Source: Shimia sp047124445
GTDB taxonomy: Bacteria; Pseudomonadota; Alphaproteobacteria; Rhodobacterales; Rhodobacteraceae
Assembly: GCF_047124445.1 (NCBI RefSeq)
Contig: NZ_CP138921.1
Coordinates: forward strand, 3,968,001-4,032,000
Reading direction: 5' to 3'
DNA: 64,000 nucleotides
Shown: positions 35,571 to 42,488 of the stretch, in pieces
Layout of the letters: each line of letters opens with the position of its first letter
How positions within the stretch are numbered: position 1 is the first letter of the stretch
Program-made: the position numbers and the translations under genes
The notes under the pieces: generated by a model
The model's database searches: none
The model's input: the letters and a program-made list of their open reading frames with translations, nothing else
What the model was told of the DNA's origin: nothing

Positions 35571-36418
35571 GCTGGCGCGCGGTGACGGACGCCGACCTTG
35601 CGTGGATTGAGCCATTTCTGCGGGAGCATGTGCAGAGTTCGATGTTCTTTTTAAGCAATCTCAATGAATACGGGCTGCATGGTTCTGCCGACCGGGCGAT
35701 GCGTATTTGGGCGTTGGATGATGATCGCAAGGGCCTGTTTGCGCTGTCCAATGGTGGCATGATTTTGATGCAGGCGCCGGATGCTACAAAAGAAGATTGG
35801 TTAGCGACACGCACCTTTTGGGCGGAGCGGGAGCTGATCGGGTGTTTGGGCGACGGTGCGCAGGTGGCTGCTTTTTTTGAAGCCACCGGCATGGGCGACC
35901 GGCCGATGTCGCTTAATGAAGATGAGCCGGGTTATCGGCTGGAACTGGCGCAGCTCAAGATGCCGGAGTGTGACGGGTTTAGCATGGTGCCGCTTGGCGA
36001 AGAGCACCGCGCATTGGCCGTGGAGTGGCGCACGGCTTACCATGGCGAGGTTCTGGGTACGCCGGCAAATAAATGTGCCGAGGTCGCAGCGCAGGATATT
36101 GCGCGCTGTATTGAGCGAGACACGCACCGCATTTTGCTCAAAGACGGCGTGCCTGTGAGCAAAACCGGGTTCAATGCCACCTTGCCGGATACCGTGCAGA
36201 TTGGCGGTGTTTATACGCCGCCGGAATTGCGCGGGCAGGGGCTGGCGCGGCGGGCGGTGGCGCTGCATTTGCAGGAAGCGCGGGACAAAGGCGCGACGCG
36301 GGCCATTTTGTTTGCGGCCAATGAAGCGGCGGCGCGAGCTTATGAGGCCATTGGATTTGAACGTAATGGGACGTTTTCGTTGATGATGTTTATGGCGGAC
36401 GAGGATGTGGAAGCGTGA
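35567..36418 (+). CDS. GNAT-family N-acetyltransferase
   Basis: A 283-aa protein with a C-terminal GNAT domain (about 160-280): the acetyl-CoA-binding loop is in ELRGQGLARRAVALHL and the terminal strand in AARAYEAIGFERNG. The N-terminal ~130 residues form a divergent half, as in tandem-GNAT proteins. GTG 35567 overlaps the rsmE stop (GTGA), so translation is coupled. Substrate unknown. Confidence 0.88.
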   Translation: MSWRAVTDADLAWIEPFLREHVQSSMFFLSNLNEYGLHGSADRAMRIWALDDDRKGLFALSNGGMILMQAPDATKEDWLATRTFWAERELIGCLGDGAQVAAFFEATGMGDRPMSLNEDEPGYRLELAQLKMPECDGFSMVPLGEEHRALAVEWRTAYHGEVLGTPANKCAEVAAQDIARCIERDTHRILLKDGVPVSKTGFNATLPDTVQIGGVYTPPELRGQGLARRAVALHLQEARDKGATRAILFAANEAAARAYEAIGFERNGTFSLMMFMADEDVEA

Positions 36419-36477
36419 GTAAACCGACGTTTCCAGTGAAGCACTAAGGGCGGTGACTGACCGCGGGCGGAAAGCGA

Positions 36478-36507
36478 AGCGCCCGCCCATGGGGGCGGAC
36501 GGGCGCT
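36478..36507. repeat. REP-like palindrome
   Basis: AGCGCCCG and CGGGCGCT form a perfect 8-bp inverted repeat with an inner CCC/GGG pair. It lies in the gap between the GNAT gene and the next gene, about 40 bp before the latter's start. Confidence 0.5.
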
Positions 36508-36548
36508 GCCCGAACTGGCGTCCGGGCGAAGCAAGAGAGGTAAGTGAC

Positions 36549-37058
36549 ATGACATTCATTCGACCTGATGCCCGCGCGGCGGTGGCGCAGTGGCGGGAAG
36601 CCCTGGTGGGCGGCGTGGTTTTGCTGCTTGGTACATGGTGGGCCAGTGGCTTTGGTGTGATGAAATGGCTCGGCATTGGCCTTGTCGCCGTGGGCGCGGT
36701 GTTGATCGTGAGCGGTCTGCAGCGCGGGCGGTTTCGGATTGGCAAAGGTGGGCCGGGTGTGGTGCAGGTGGATGAGGGCGAAGTGGCTTACTTTGGGCCG
36801 CTCAATGGTGGCAGTGTCGCCATTCGCAGCCTGAGCCGCGTGGTTCTTGACGGACGCAGCACGCCACCGGTTTGGGCGCTCTATCAGCCGGGGCAGGCGC
36901 CGCTGCATATTCCGGTGAATGCTGAAGGCTCTGATGCGCTTTTTGATGCCTTTGCGTCGCTGGATGGCATCCGCACGGAAAACATGCTGGCTAAGTTGAA
37001 GGCCACACCGGATCAACCGGTTGTGATCTGGGCCAAATCAGATCCCCGGTTGCATTGA
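36549..37058 (+). CDS. Conserved membrane hypothetical protein
   Basis: A 169-aa protein with two adjacent membrane segments (about 18-58) and a soluble C-terminal beta-rich region (FRIGKGGPGVVQVDEGEVAYF and following, about 62-165). ATG 36549 follows AGAGAGG. It lies between the GNAT gene and gshA in the same direction. I recognise no named family and no catalytic motif. Confidence 0.75.
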   Translation: MTFIRPDARAAVAQWREALVGGVVLLLGTWWASGFGVMKWLGIGLVAVGAVLIVSGLQRGRFRIGKGGPGVVQVDEGEVAYFGPLNGGSVAIRSLSRVVLDGRSTPPVWALYQPGQAPLHIPVNAEGSDALFDAFASLDGIRTENMLAKLKATPDQPVVIWAKSDPRLH

Positions 37059-37121
37059 CACTGCCGGGAATTACCCTCACCACTACTGTCCCAAGCGAGT
37101 TTGCAGGAGCGGAGCAAGCCT

Positions 37122-38492
37122 ATGTCTATCCCACAGTCCGGCGGCGGGCCGATTGAGCATCACGACCAGCTGGCGGAATACCTCAGTTCTGGCTGCAAAC
37201 CCAAAGAAGACTGGCGTATTGGCACCGAGCACGAGAAGTTTGGCTATTGCAAAGACACACTGAAGCCACTGCCCTATGAGGGCAAACGCTCCATTCTGGC
37301 GGTGCTGGAAGGCTTGCGCGATGGGCACGGCTGGTCCCCGTTGGAAGAAGGCGGCAAGCTGATCGGCTTGGAAAAAGACGGCGCCAATGTGAGCCTTGAG
37401 CCGGGAGGGCAGTTGGAACTATCCGGCGCGCCATTGGAGAGCATCCACCAGACCTGTGATGAGGTGAACCAACACCTGACCGATGTGAAAGACATCGCCG
37501 ACAAGATTGGTGTGGGTTTTATCGGCTTGGGCGCGGCGCCGATTTGGTCCCATGAGCAGATGCCGGTGATGCCCAAGGGGCGCTATAAGCTGATGACTGA
37601 TTACATGGACCGCGTCGGCACCATGGGTAAGGTCATGATGTATCGGACCTGCACCGTGCAGGTGAACCTCGATTTTGCCTCTGAGGCGGACATGGTGCAG
37701 AAGCTGCGCGTGGCGCTGGCGTTGCAGCCGGTGGCGAATGCGCTGTTTGCCAATTCGCCGTTTCTGGATGGCAAACCCAATGGGGTGAAATCCACCCGGG
37801 GGCTGGTCTGGCGTAATCTGGATGACGACCGCACTGGCATGTTGCCGTTTGTGTTTGAAGAGGGCTTTGGCTTTGAGCGCTGGGTGCAATACGCGCTCGA
37901 TGTGCCGATGTATTTTGTCTATCGCGACGGGAAATACATCGACGCGCTGGGCATGTCCTTCCGCGACTTCCTCAAAGGCGAACTGCCGGCGTTGCCGGGA
38001 GAGATGCCTACTTTGAGCGATTGGGCGGATCACCTGACCACCGCTTTCCCTGAAGCGCGGATCAAGAAATTCATGGAAATGCGCGGCGCGGACGGTGGCC
38101 CGTGGCGGCGGCTTTGTGCATTGCCCGCGTTCTGGGTGGGTCTGATGTATGATCAGTCGTCGCTGGATGCGGCTTGGGATCTGGTGAAGGGCTGGGACGC
38201 TGAGACACGCGAGGCGCTGCGGGTGGCGGCCAGCGAAGACGGGCTTCAGGCGCAAGTTGGTAACATCAAGATGCACGATCTGGCGCGCGAAGTGCTGGCG
38301 ATCTCCGAGGCCGGTCTGGTGGCGCGGGCCAAGCCGGGGGCGGGTGGACTTGTGCCCAATGAGACCCACTTCCTCAACGCGCTGAAAGAAAGCGTGGAGA
38401 GCGGAAAAGTGCCAGCGGATGAGCTTCTGGAGCGGTATCACGGCGACTGGAATGGCGATCTGAGCCAGATCTACGGCGAGTATAGTTACTGA
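37122..38492 (+). CDS. gshA: Glutamate-cysteine ligase, plant/alphaproteobacterial type
   Basis: A 456-aa cytosolic ligase that makes gamma-glutamylcysteine, the first step of glutathione synthesis. The GCS2/plant-type markers are IGTEHEKFGY near the N-terminus, the MYRTCTVQVNLDF strand, and the NGVKSTRGLVWRNLDDDR and FMEMRGADGGPWRRLCALPAFWVG segments. ATG 37122 follows GGAG. The next gene on the other strand converges with a 24-bp gap and begins the paralogue array. Confidence 0.95.
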   Translation: MSIPQSGGGPIEHHDQLAEYLSSGCKPKEDWRIGTEHEKFGYCKDTLKPLPYEGKRSILAVLEGLRDGHGWSPLEEGGKLIGLEKDGANVSLEPGGQLELSGAPLESIHQTCDEVNQHLTDVKDIADKIGVGFIGLGAAPIWSHEQMPVMPKGRYKLMTDYMDRVGTMGKVMMYRTCTVQVNLDFASEADMVQKLRVALALQPVANALFANSPFLDGKPNGVKSTRGLVWRNLDDDRTGMLPFVFEEGFGFERWVQYALDVPMYFVYRDGKYIDALGMSFRDFLKGELPALPGEMPTLSDWADHLTTAFPEARIKKFMEMRGADGGPWRRLCALPAFWVGLMYDQSSLDAAWDLVKGWDAETREALRVAASEDGLQAQVGNIKMHDLAREVLAISEAGLVARAKPGAGGLVPNETHFLNALKESVESGKVPADELLERYHGDWNGDLSQIYGEYSY

Positions 38493-38516
38493 TTTTGTGA
38501 AAGGGACGCCGTTGAC

Positions 38517-38957
38517 TTAGAGCAGGTGGCGTTCCTGATGACCCAAATCGGGGAAGAACTCGAGGCACTCTTCTGGCAAGTTGAGTGTCGCGAGCATTTC
38601 CGGATAGCCGGGAACTACATGTAGGCGGATCGGGATATTCTTTGCCGCGATGAGACCCTCGTACATGAGTATTGCAGGTTCGGACACTTTTGTGCTGCCA
38701 ACCAGACAAATGTCGATTGGGCTGTTCAGGCTGCCGTGGGTTTGGTTCGAGCGCCGGGTGAACTCATTCATTTCATCATAGCCAATTTCGAAGGAGGTGA
38801 CCTGAAAAAAGTCGCTGACCTCGGACATGCCGGGTCTGTATTCCGGGCGCCGATAGCAGGCCTGGGTTTCTTCAAAGAGCTCCTGAGGTGTGACCTTTCC
38901 CGTGTAGATGATGTGGACGAGGTCGAGCTCCGGGATGATCGTTAGACTGACGGGCAT
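38517..38957 (-). CDS. Paralogue A of the seven-gene array (146 aa, unknown)
   Basis: A 146-aa soluble protein, the last gene of the array in the direction of transcription. From ATG 38957 (AAAGGAAAG upstream) the protein starts MPVSLTIIPELDLVHIIYTG and has the family marks VSDFFQVT..GYDEM, CLVGS, VVPGYPEMLATLNLP and the terminal ERHLL. It is the only member that lacks the C-terminal cysteine: the others have C-x2-E-x-HL or similar, this one GHQERHLL. Alternating strands and helices suggest a STAS/SpoIIAA-like fold. No signal peptide or membrane segment. Function unknown. Confidence 0.8.
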   Translation of the reverse strand: MPVSLTIIPELDLVHIIYTGKVTPQELFEETQACYRRPEYRPGMSEVSDFFQVTSFEIGYDEMNEFTRRSNQTHGSLNSPIDICLVGSTKVSEPAILMYEGLIAAKNIPIRLHVVPGYPEMLATLNLPEECLEFFPDLGHQERHLL

Positions 38958-39030
38958 CGCTTTCCTTTTAATTACTTTGCGATGCATCTTTTGTCAGGGC
39001 AACCCCCGTTGCCTTGCCTGCGCAAAGGAA

Positions 39031-39049
39031 AGTGCCACCTGCGGCACCT
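39031..39049 (-). terminator. Possible terminator after paralogue B
   Basis: GTGCC-N6-GGCAC hairpin. On the minus strand it is followed by TTTCCTTT. It lies about 40 nt past the stop of paralogue B, so B and A may be transcribed separately. Confidence 0.4.
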
Positions 39050-39087
39050 TTTACAACCGCTGAGGCGACAGGGCGTTTGGCACGGCT

Positions 39088-39528
39088 TTAGAACAGATGA
39101 CTTTCGAGGCGACAAAACTCGGGAAAGAGCTTCAAGCTGTCAGGCGGCAAGTTCAGTAGTTCGAGGACCTCGGGGTATCCTGGCACAATGTTCATTTCGA
39201 AGGGTATACCGCAGGCAGCATAAAGGCTTTCATACATGGCCACCGCAGGGGTAATGGACTTGCTTTCTCCGACAAGAATAAGCTGAATTGGCTCTGGCAC
39301 TTCTGAGAGGGACTCTCGTGTTGAAATGGCGTGCGCCAGCAGTTCTTTGAAACCAATATCGACTTCTGTCACTTGTGACAGATCGTTTACTCTTGGCATG
39401 TTCATGTGAAAGTTAGGGTCCGTCCCACGTTGCTTTTTCTGATGCAGAAAGTCTTCAATGGTGATCCGCCCTGAATAGACATTGTGCAGCAACCCAAGTT
39501 CGGGAATGACGTTGACGCTGATTGGCAA
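39088..39528 (-). CDS. Paralogue B of the seven-gene array (146 aa, unknown)
   Basis: A 146-aa protein starting at TTG 39528 behind AAAAGGA. It is closest to paralogue C, sharing long blocks such as NDLSQVTEVDIGF, EPIQL and VPGYPEVL-x-LLNLP, so B and C are probably a recent duplication. The C-terminus has FPEFCRLESHLF with the conserved cysteine. The protein is soluble and lacks any enzyme motif I can name. The TTG start is supported because it puts the N-terminus (LPISVNVIPEL) exactly where the ATG-started paralogues begin. Confidence 0.8.
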   Translation of the reverse strand: MPISVNVIPELGLLHNVYSGRITIEDFLHQKKQRGTDPNFHMNMPRVNDLSQVTEVDIGFKELLAHAISTRESLSEVPEPIQLILVGESKSITPAVAMYESLYAACGIPFEMNIVPGYPEVLELLNLPPDSLKLFPEFCRLESHLF

Positions 39529-39608
39529 GAAAGTTCCTTTTCCTTAGCAGGTTGCTGTGTTCCTAGACTACCGCGCTTTGGGGTCTTTGTGAGGCGGAAA
39601 TGGTTCTT

Positions 39609-40049
39609 TTAGAGCAGGTGGCTTTCTTCGCGGCAGAAGTCGGGGAAAAAAGCGAGGCCTTCGGCGGGCAGGTTGAGCAGGGCCAGAACTTCGGGGTAGC
39701 CGGGCACAACGGTGACTTCAAATGGGGCGTTGCTGGCGGCGGAGAGGTTTTCATACATCGCCATGGCCGCCGTGGTGACCGCGGTTTCGCCCACCAGAAC
39801 CAGTTGGATGGGCTCGGTCACATCGCGGTAGGTTTCCATTGTGTGCTGGGCGTAAGCCATCATTTCATCAAAGCCGATGTCCACCTCGGTCACTTGGGAC
39901 AGATCGTTGATCGCGGGTATGCCCATCACAAAGGCTGGGTTGTCATGGCGTTTGATTTGCTCGTCATACAGATCCTGGATGGTCACGCGCCCGGAATAGA
40001 CATTGTGTACCAGTTGAAGTTCAGAAATGACGGAGACGCTGATCGGCAA
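39609..40049 (-). CDS. Paralogue C of the seven-gene array (146 aa, unknown)
   Basis: A 146-aa protein from TTG 40049, preceded by AAAAGGA. An ATG-type start farther up at 40118 would add 23 residues that no paralogue has, so the TTG is preferred. It shares with B the VYSGR[IV]TI[EQ]D, DLSQVTEVDIGF and LVGE motifs, and ends FCREESHLL. It has its own upstream gap with a plausible promoter, so it may head a transcript that includes B. Confidence 0.8.
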   Translation of the reverse strand: MPISVSVISELQLVHNVYSGRVTIQDLYDEQIKRHDNPAFVMGIPAINDLSQVTEVDIGFDEMMAYAQHTMETYRDVTEPIQLVLVGETAVTTAAMAMYENLSAASNAPFEVTVVPGYPEVLALLNLPAEGLAFFPDFCREESHLL

Positions 40050-40128
40050 TTTAAAATCCTTTTCAGCAGTTTGCGGCCCATTGGATACTATTTCAAGTAT
40101 TGCGCGAGCAAGGCACAACGCGATCGCT

Positions 40129-40157
40129 TATTTGGTATTGTGTTGCGCCTCTGTCAA
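40129..40157 (-). promoter_or_regulatory. Candidate promoter upstream of paralogue C
   Basis: TTGACA, 17 nt, CAAATA on the minus strand. The leader to the TTG start is about 75 nt. Confidence 0.4.
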
Positions 40158-40186
40158 CCGTTTGGCGGTGCCTGGTATTTTCGTTT

Positions 40187-40627
40187 TTAGACGGGATGGC
40201 TTTCTGTTTGGCAAGTCTTCGGGAAGTGCTGAATGGCCTCGGCGGGCAAATCGAGAAGCGCAAGCACTTCGGGGTAGCCGTTGGCCGTCTCGATTTTGGC
40301 CTTCGGGTCCTGTGCGGCCACAAGGTTGCGGAACATTTCCACCATAAGGGCAGGCTGTCCGGTGAGGCCGAGAAAGACAACATGCAGAGCGGCGCCCTGG
40401 TCTGCGTGCAGCGTTGCGAGCTCTTTGACAAAAGACTGGTGGATGTCGAAGCGGGTGTCGATAAAGCCAACCTGGGACATATCCGCGATTTCAGGCATGC
40501 CGAAGCGATAGTCCGGTTGGGCGTAGCACGTAGTCAGCGCGCTGCGCAGCTCATCTTCGGTGAGGGTTCCGGTTCCGACGACGTGGACCAGGGACAGTTG
40601 CGGTATGATCGTTGCGGTGACCGGCAT
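40187..40627 (-). CDS. Paralogue D of the seven-gene array (146 aa, unknown)
   Basis: A 146-aa protein from ATG 40627, chosen over 40660 because it aligns with the other starts. It is the most divergent of the 146-aa group: the conserved aromatic-Asp-Glu-Met helix reads TRFDIHQSF, and the C-terminus is CQTESHPV. It keeps GMPEIADMSQV, VVFLGLTG and NGYPEVLALLDLP. Divergence at the otherwise fixed positions may mean a changed partner or ligand. Confidence 0.8.
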   Translation of the reverse strand: MPVTATIIPQLSLVHVVGTGTLTEDELRSALTTCYAQPDYRFGMPEIADMSQVGFIDTRFDIHQSFVKELATLHADQGAALHVVFLGLTGQPALMVEMFRNLVAAQDPKAKIETANGYPEVLALLDLPAEAIQHFPKTCQTESHPV

Positions 40628-40716
40628 CGGGCGTTCCTGAATATTGGCATCCTGTGTCAAGGATTGCCCACCGAAGCGCGCGGGGTCAAGAAACTCCGGC
40701 GACGGTCAGAGGGTGG

Positions 40717-41172
40717 TCAGGATGAGAGACGGTTGAGCAGATGTGCTTCGCTGCGGCAGTCTTCGGGGAAGAGGTCGATGGTGCGGCGGGGCAGGTCGAG
40801 AATGGCGAGTATGTCGGGGAAACCCTGGACGATGTCGACGCTGGCGATGCCGTCTTCGAGCTCTGACAGAGAGCGGAACATTTCCGCCAGCCAGGTGCTT
40901 TGTTCGTTGCTGCAGACAATGAAGATATGCACATGTTCGCCGCGCTTGCGGTGGCGCTCCTGGATGCCGGCGGTAAAGGCCTTCATCTCGTCAAACCCCA
41001 CGTCGAAGTCTTGGAGATTGAGCATGTCGAGGATCATATGCATGCCGGGCGTGAACTCCGGATTGGCATGCAGGGCCTGGGAAGACGTGGTGAAGTCCTC
41101 AAAGGTGACGCGACCTGTAAAGCGGCTGTACACCAGCGGAGCCGGGGTCAGCAGTTGGCTCTCAATCGGCAT
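40717..41172 (-). CDS. Paralogue E of the seven-gene array (151 aa, unknown)
   Basis: A 151-aa member of the second subgroup (E and F). It differs from the 146-aa group by a distinct N-terminus (MPIESQLLTPAPLVYSRFTG), a central HVHIFIVCS strand with its own cysteine, WLAEMFRSL, and a five-residue C-terminal extension after the HLL (ending RLSS). ATG 41172 follows GGGAG; the GTG at 41178 is less likely. It keeps the family core GFPDILAILDLP and FPEDC. Confidence 0.8.
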   Translation of the reverse strand: MPIESQLLTPAPLVYSRFTGRVTFEDFTTSSQALHANPEFTPGMHMILDMLNLQDFDVGFDEMKAFTAGIQERHRKRGEHVHIFIVCSNEQSTWLAEMFRSLSELEDGIASVDIVQGFPDILAILDLPRRTIDLFPEDCRSEAHLLNRLSS

Positions 41173-41328
41173 GGGCACTCCCTAGTTTGGCGCCGTGTCG
41201 GTTTTGCCGTGGTCCAGTCGGCTTGTTGTCAGGATGTGAGTCCTGTTGGGCTGTGTCAAGTGGTCGCAGGTGTTTGACGTCAGGGTATACCGGTTGGGGG
41301 CGACGCTGGAACCAAAAGGGGCTGTTGC

Positions 41329-41784
41329 TCAGGAGCTGCGACGGGTGAACAGATGGGACTCGATTTGGCAGTCCTCGGGGAACAGCTTGATGGTGTCCGG
41401 TGGCAGGTCGAGTATGGCGAGGACGTCAGGAAACCCGTGCAGGATGTCGATGTTGGCCAGGCCGGGTTCCAAGTCGGCCAGGGCGCGGAACATTTCCGCC
41501 AGCCAGCGGCCTTGCTCGCTGCTGCAGACAATGAAGATATGCACCGGTTTGCCACGGGCGCTGTGACGGTTGCGGGTCAGGGCGGCAAAGTCGCGCATCT
41601 GGTCAAAGCCGATGTCAAAATCGGTCACGTCGAGCATGTCGACCACGGTGTGGGTGCCGGGCACATAGGCCGGATCGGCGTGCAGTGCTTGGGAGGAGGC
41701 GGTTAATTCGGCCATGGTGACATGGCCGGAAAACCGGCGGTAGGCCAGTGGAGCAGGACTGAGGATTTTGTTCTCGATGGGCAT
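41329..41784 (-). CDS. Paralogue F of the seven-gene array (151 aa, unknown)
   Basis: A 151-aa sister of paralogue E, sharing HVHIFIVCS-x-EQ, WLAEMFR-x-L, GFPD[IV]LAILDLP, LFPEDC and the terminal RRSS. ATG 41784 follows AGGGA; a longer reading from 41913 adds an unconvincing 43-residue extension that no paralogue has. A promoter with an extended -10 lies in the upstream gap, so F and E may form a unit. Confidence 0.8.
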   Translation of the reverse strand: MPIENKILSPAPLAYRRFSGHVTMAELTASSQALHADPAYVPGTHTVVDMLDVTDFDIGFDQMRDFAALTRNRHSARGKPVHIFIVCSSEQGRWLAEMFRALADLEPGLANIDILHGFPDVLAILDLPPDTIKLFPEDCQIESHLFTRRSS

Positions 41785-41876
41785 GCGTGTCCCTGGTCTT
41801 TTGATGTTCGGCGCGCGTCCGTCGTCTTGCCCGAGATGCGCAGCCATGCTGATGGCGCCCTGAGGGCTCCGGGGGC

Positions 41877-41882
41877 AGTATA
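41877..41882 (-). promoter_or_regulatory. Extended -10 promoter element upstream of paralogue F
   Basis: TGCTATACT on the minus strand (TATACT at these positions), with a T-rich -35 region upstream. The leader to the ATG of paralogue F is about 85 nt and contains a GC-rich hairpin (GGGCGCC region). Confidence 0.45.
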
Positions 41883-41927
41883 GCAGATTTAACATTCCAA
41901 AAACTGAATTCAATAGGCGCCCGCGGC

Positions 41928-42368
41928 TCAGAGCAGATGGGTTTCATCCAGGCAATGGGGCGGGAACTCGGCGATCTGCTCTTCGGACAGGTCGAGGGCG
42001 GCGAAGATCTCGGGGTAGCCGGGCATCACGTTGATGTTGACGGTGCTGTCCATCGACTCGGCAAAGGCGATATACATTTCGGCAATGGAAAAGCCGAGCC
42101 GGTTCTGATCCAGCAGGAACAGGTTGAGTGGCTCGGGATTGGCGTTGTGGAATTTTGTGTAGATCGTGGTGAAAGCGAGCATGTCGTCATAGCCCGCCTG
42201 CATATCCGTCACACCGCGAAAATCCCCCACTTCGGTCATGCCACGTATGTAATCCGGCCGTTGATACATGCCATTGAGCGCTTCCCAGAGTTCGCCTGGA
42301 CCCACCGTGCCGTAAAGCTCCACATGTAAGAGCGCGGATTTGGGCAGGAGTTTGGCGCGGACTGGCAA
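41928..42368 (-). CDS. Paralogue G of the seven-gene array (146 aa, unknown)
   Basis: A 146-aa protein, first of the array in the transcription direction. TTG 42368 follows GAGGG and gives the same length and N-terminus (LPVRAKLLPKSALLHVELYG) as the other members; the upstream start at 42425 would add 19 residues. Family marks: GMTEVGDFRGVTD, GYDDMLAF, NLFLLDQNR, VMPGYPEIFAALDL and FPPHCLDETHLL. It is 120 nt downstream of mdeB on the same strand, so read-through from the methionine-degradation genes is possible. Confidence 0.8.
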   Translation of the reverse strand: MPVRAKLLPKSALLHVELYGTVGPGELWEALNGMYQRPDYIRGMTEVGDFRGVTDMQAGYDDMLAFTTIYTKFHNANPEPLNLFLLDQNRLGFSIAEMYIAFAESMDSTVNINVMPGYPEIFAALDLSEEQIAEFPPHCLDETHLL

Positions 42369-42459
42369 GCGGGACCCTCTGTGACTGGCAACTGGGCTGT
42401 GGGTTGAACAGCGTTGCGCCAGCATGCGGGAAAGGGGAACGGCCCGTCAAGGGGCGAGC

Positions 42460-42480
42460 GCGCGCCCAAGAGGGGCGCGC
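42460..42480. repeat. GC-rich hairpin between mdeB and the paralogue array
   Basis: GCGCGCCC and GGGCGCGC are perfectly complementary with a 5-nt loop. No T-run follows on the minus strand, so an intrinsic terminator for mdeB is not clearly present. Confidence 0.5.
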
Positions 42481-42488
42481 GGCAGAGG

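Noticed and set aside
42460..42480. GC hairpin as the intrinsic terminator of mdeB
   Set aside because: No T-run follows on the transcribed strand, so it was listed only as a repeat.
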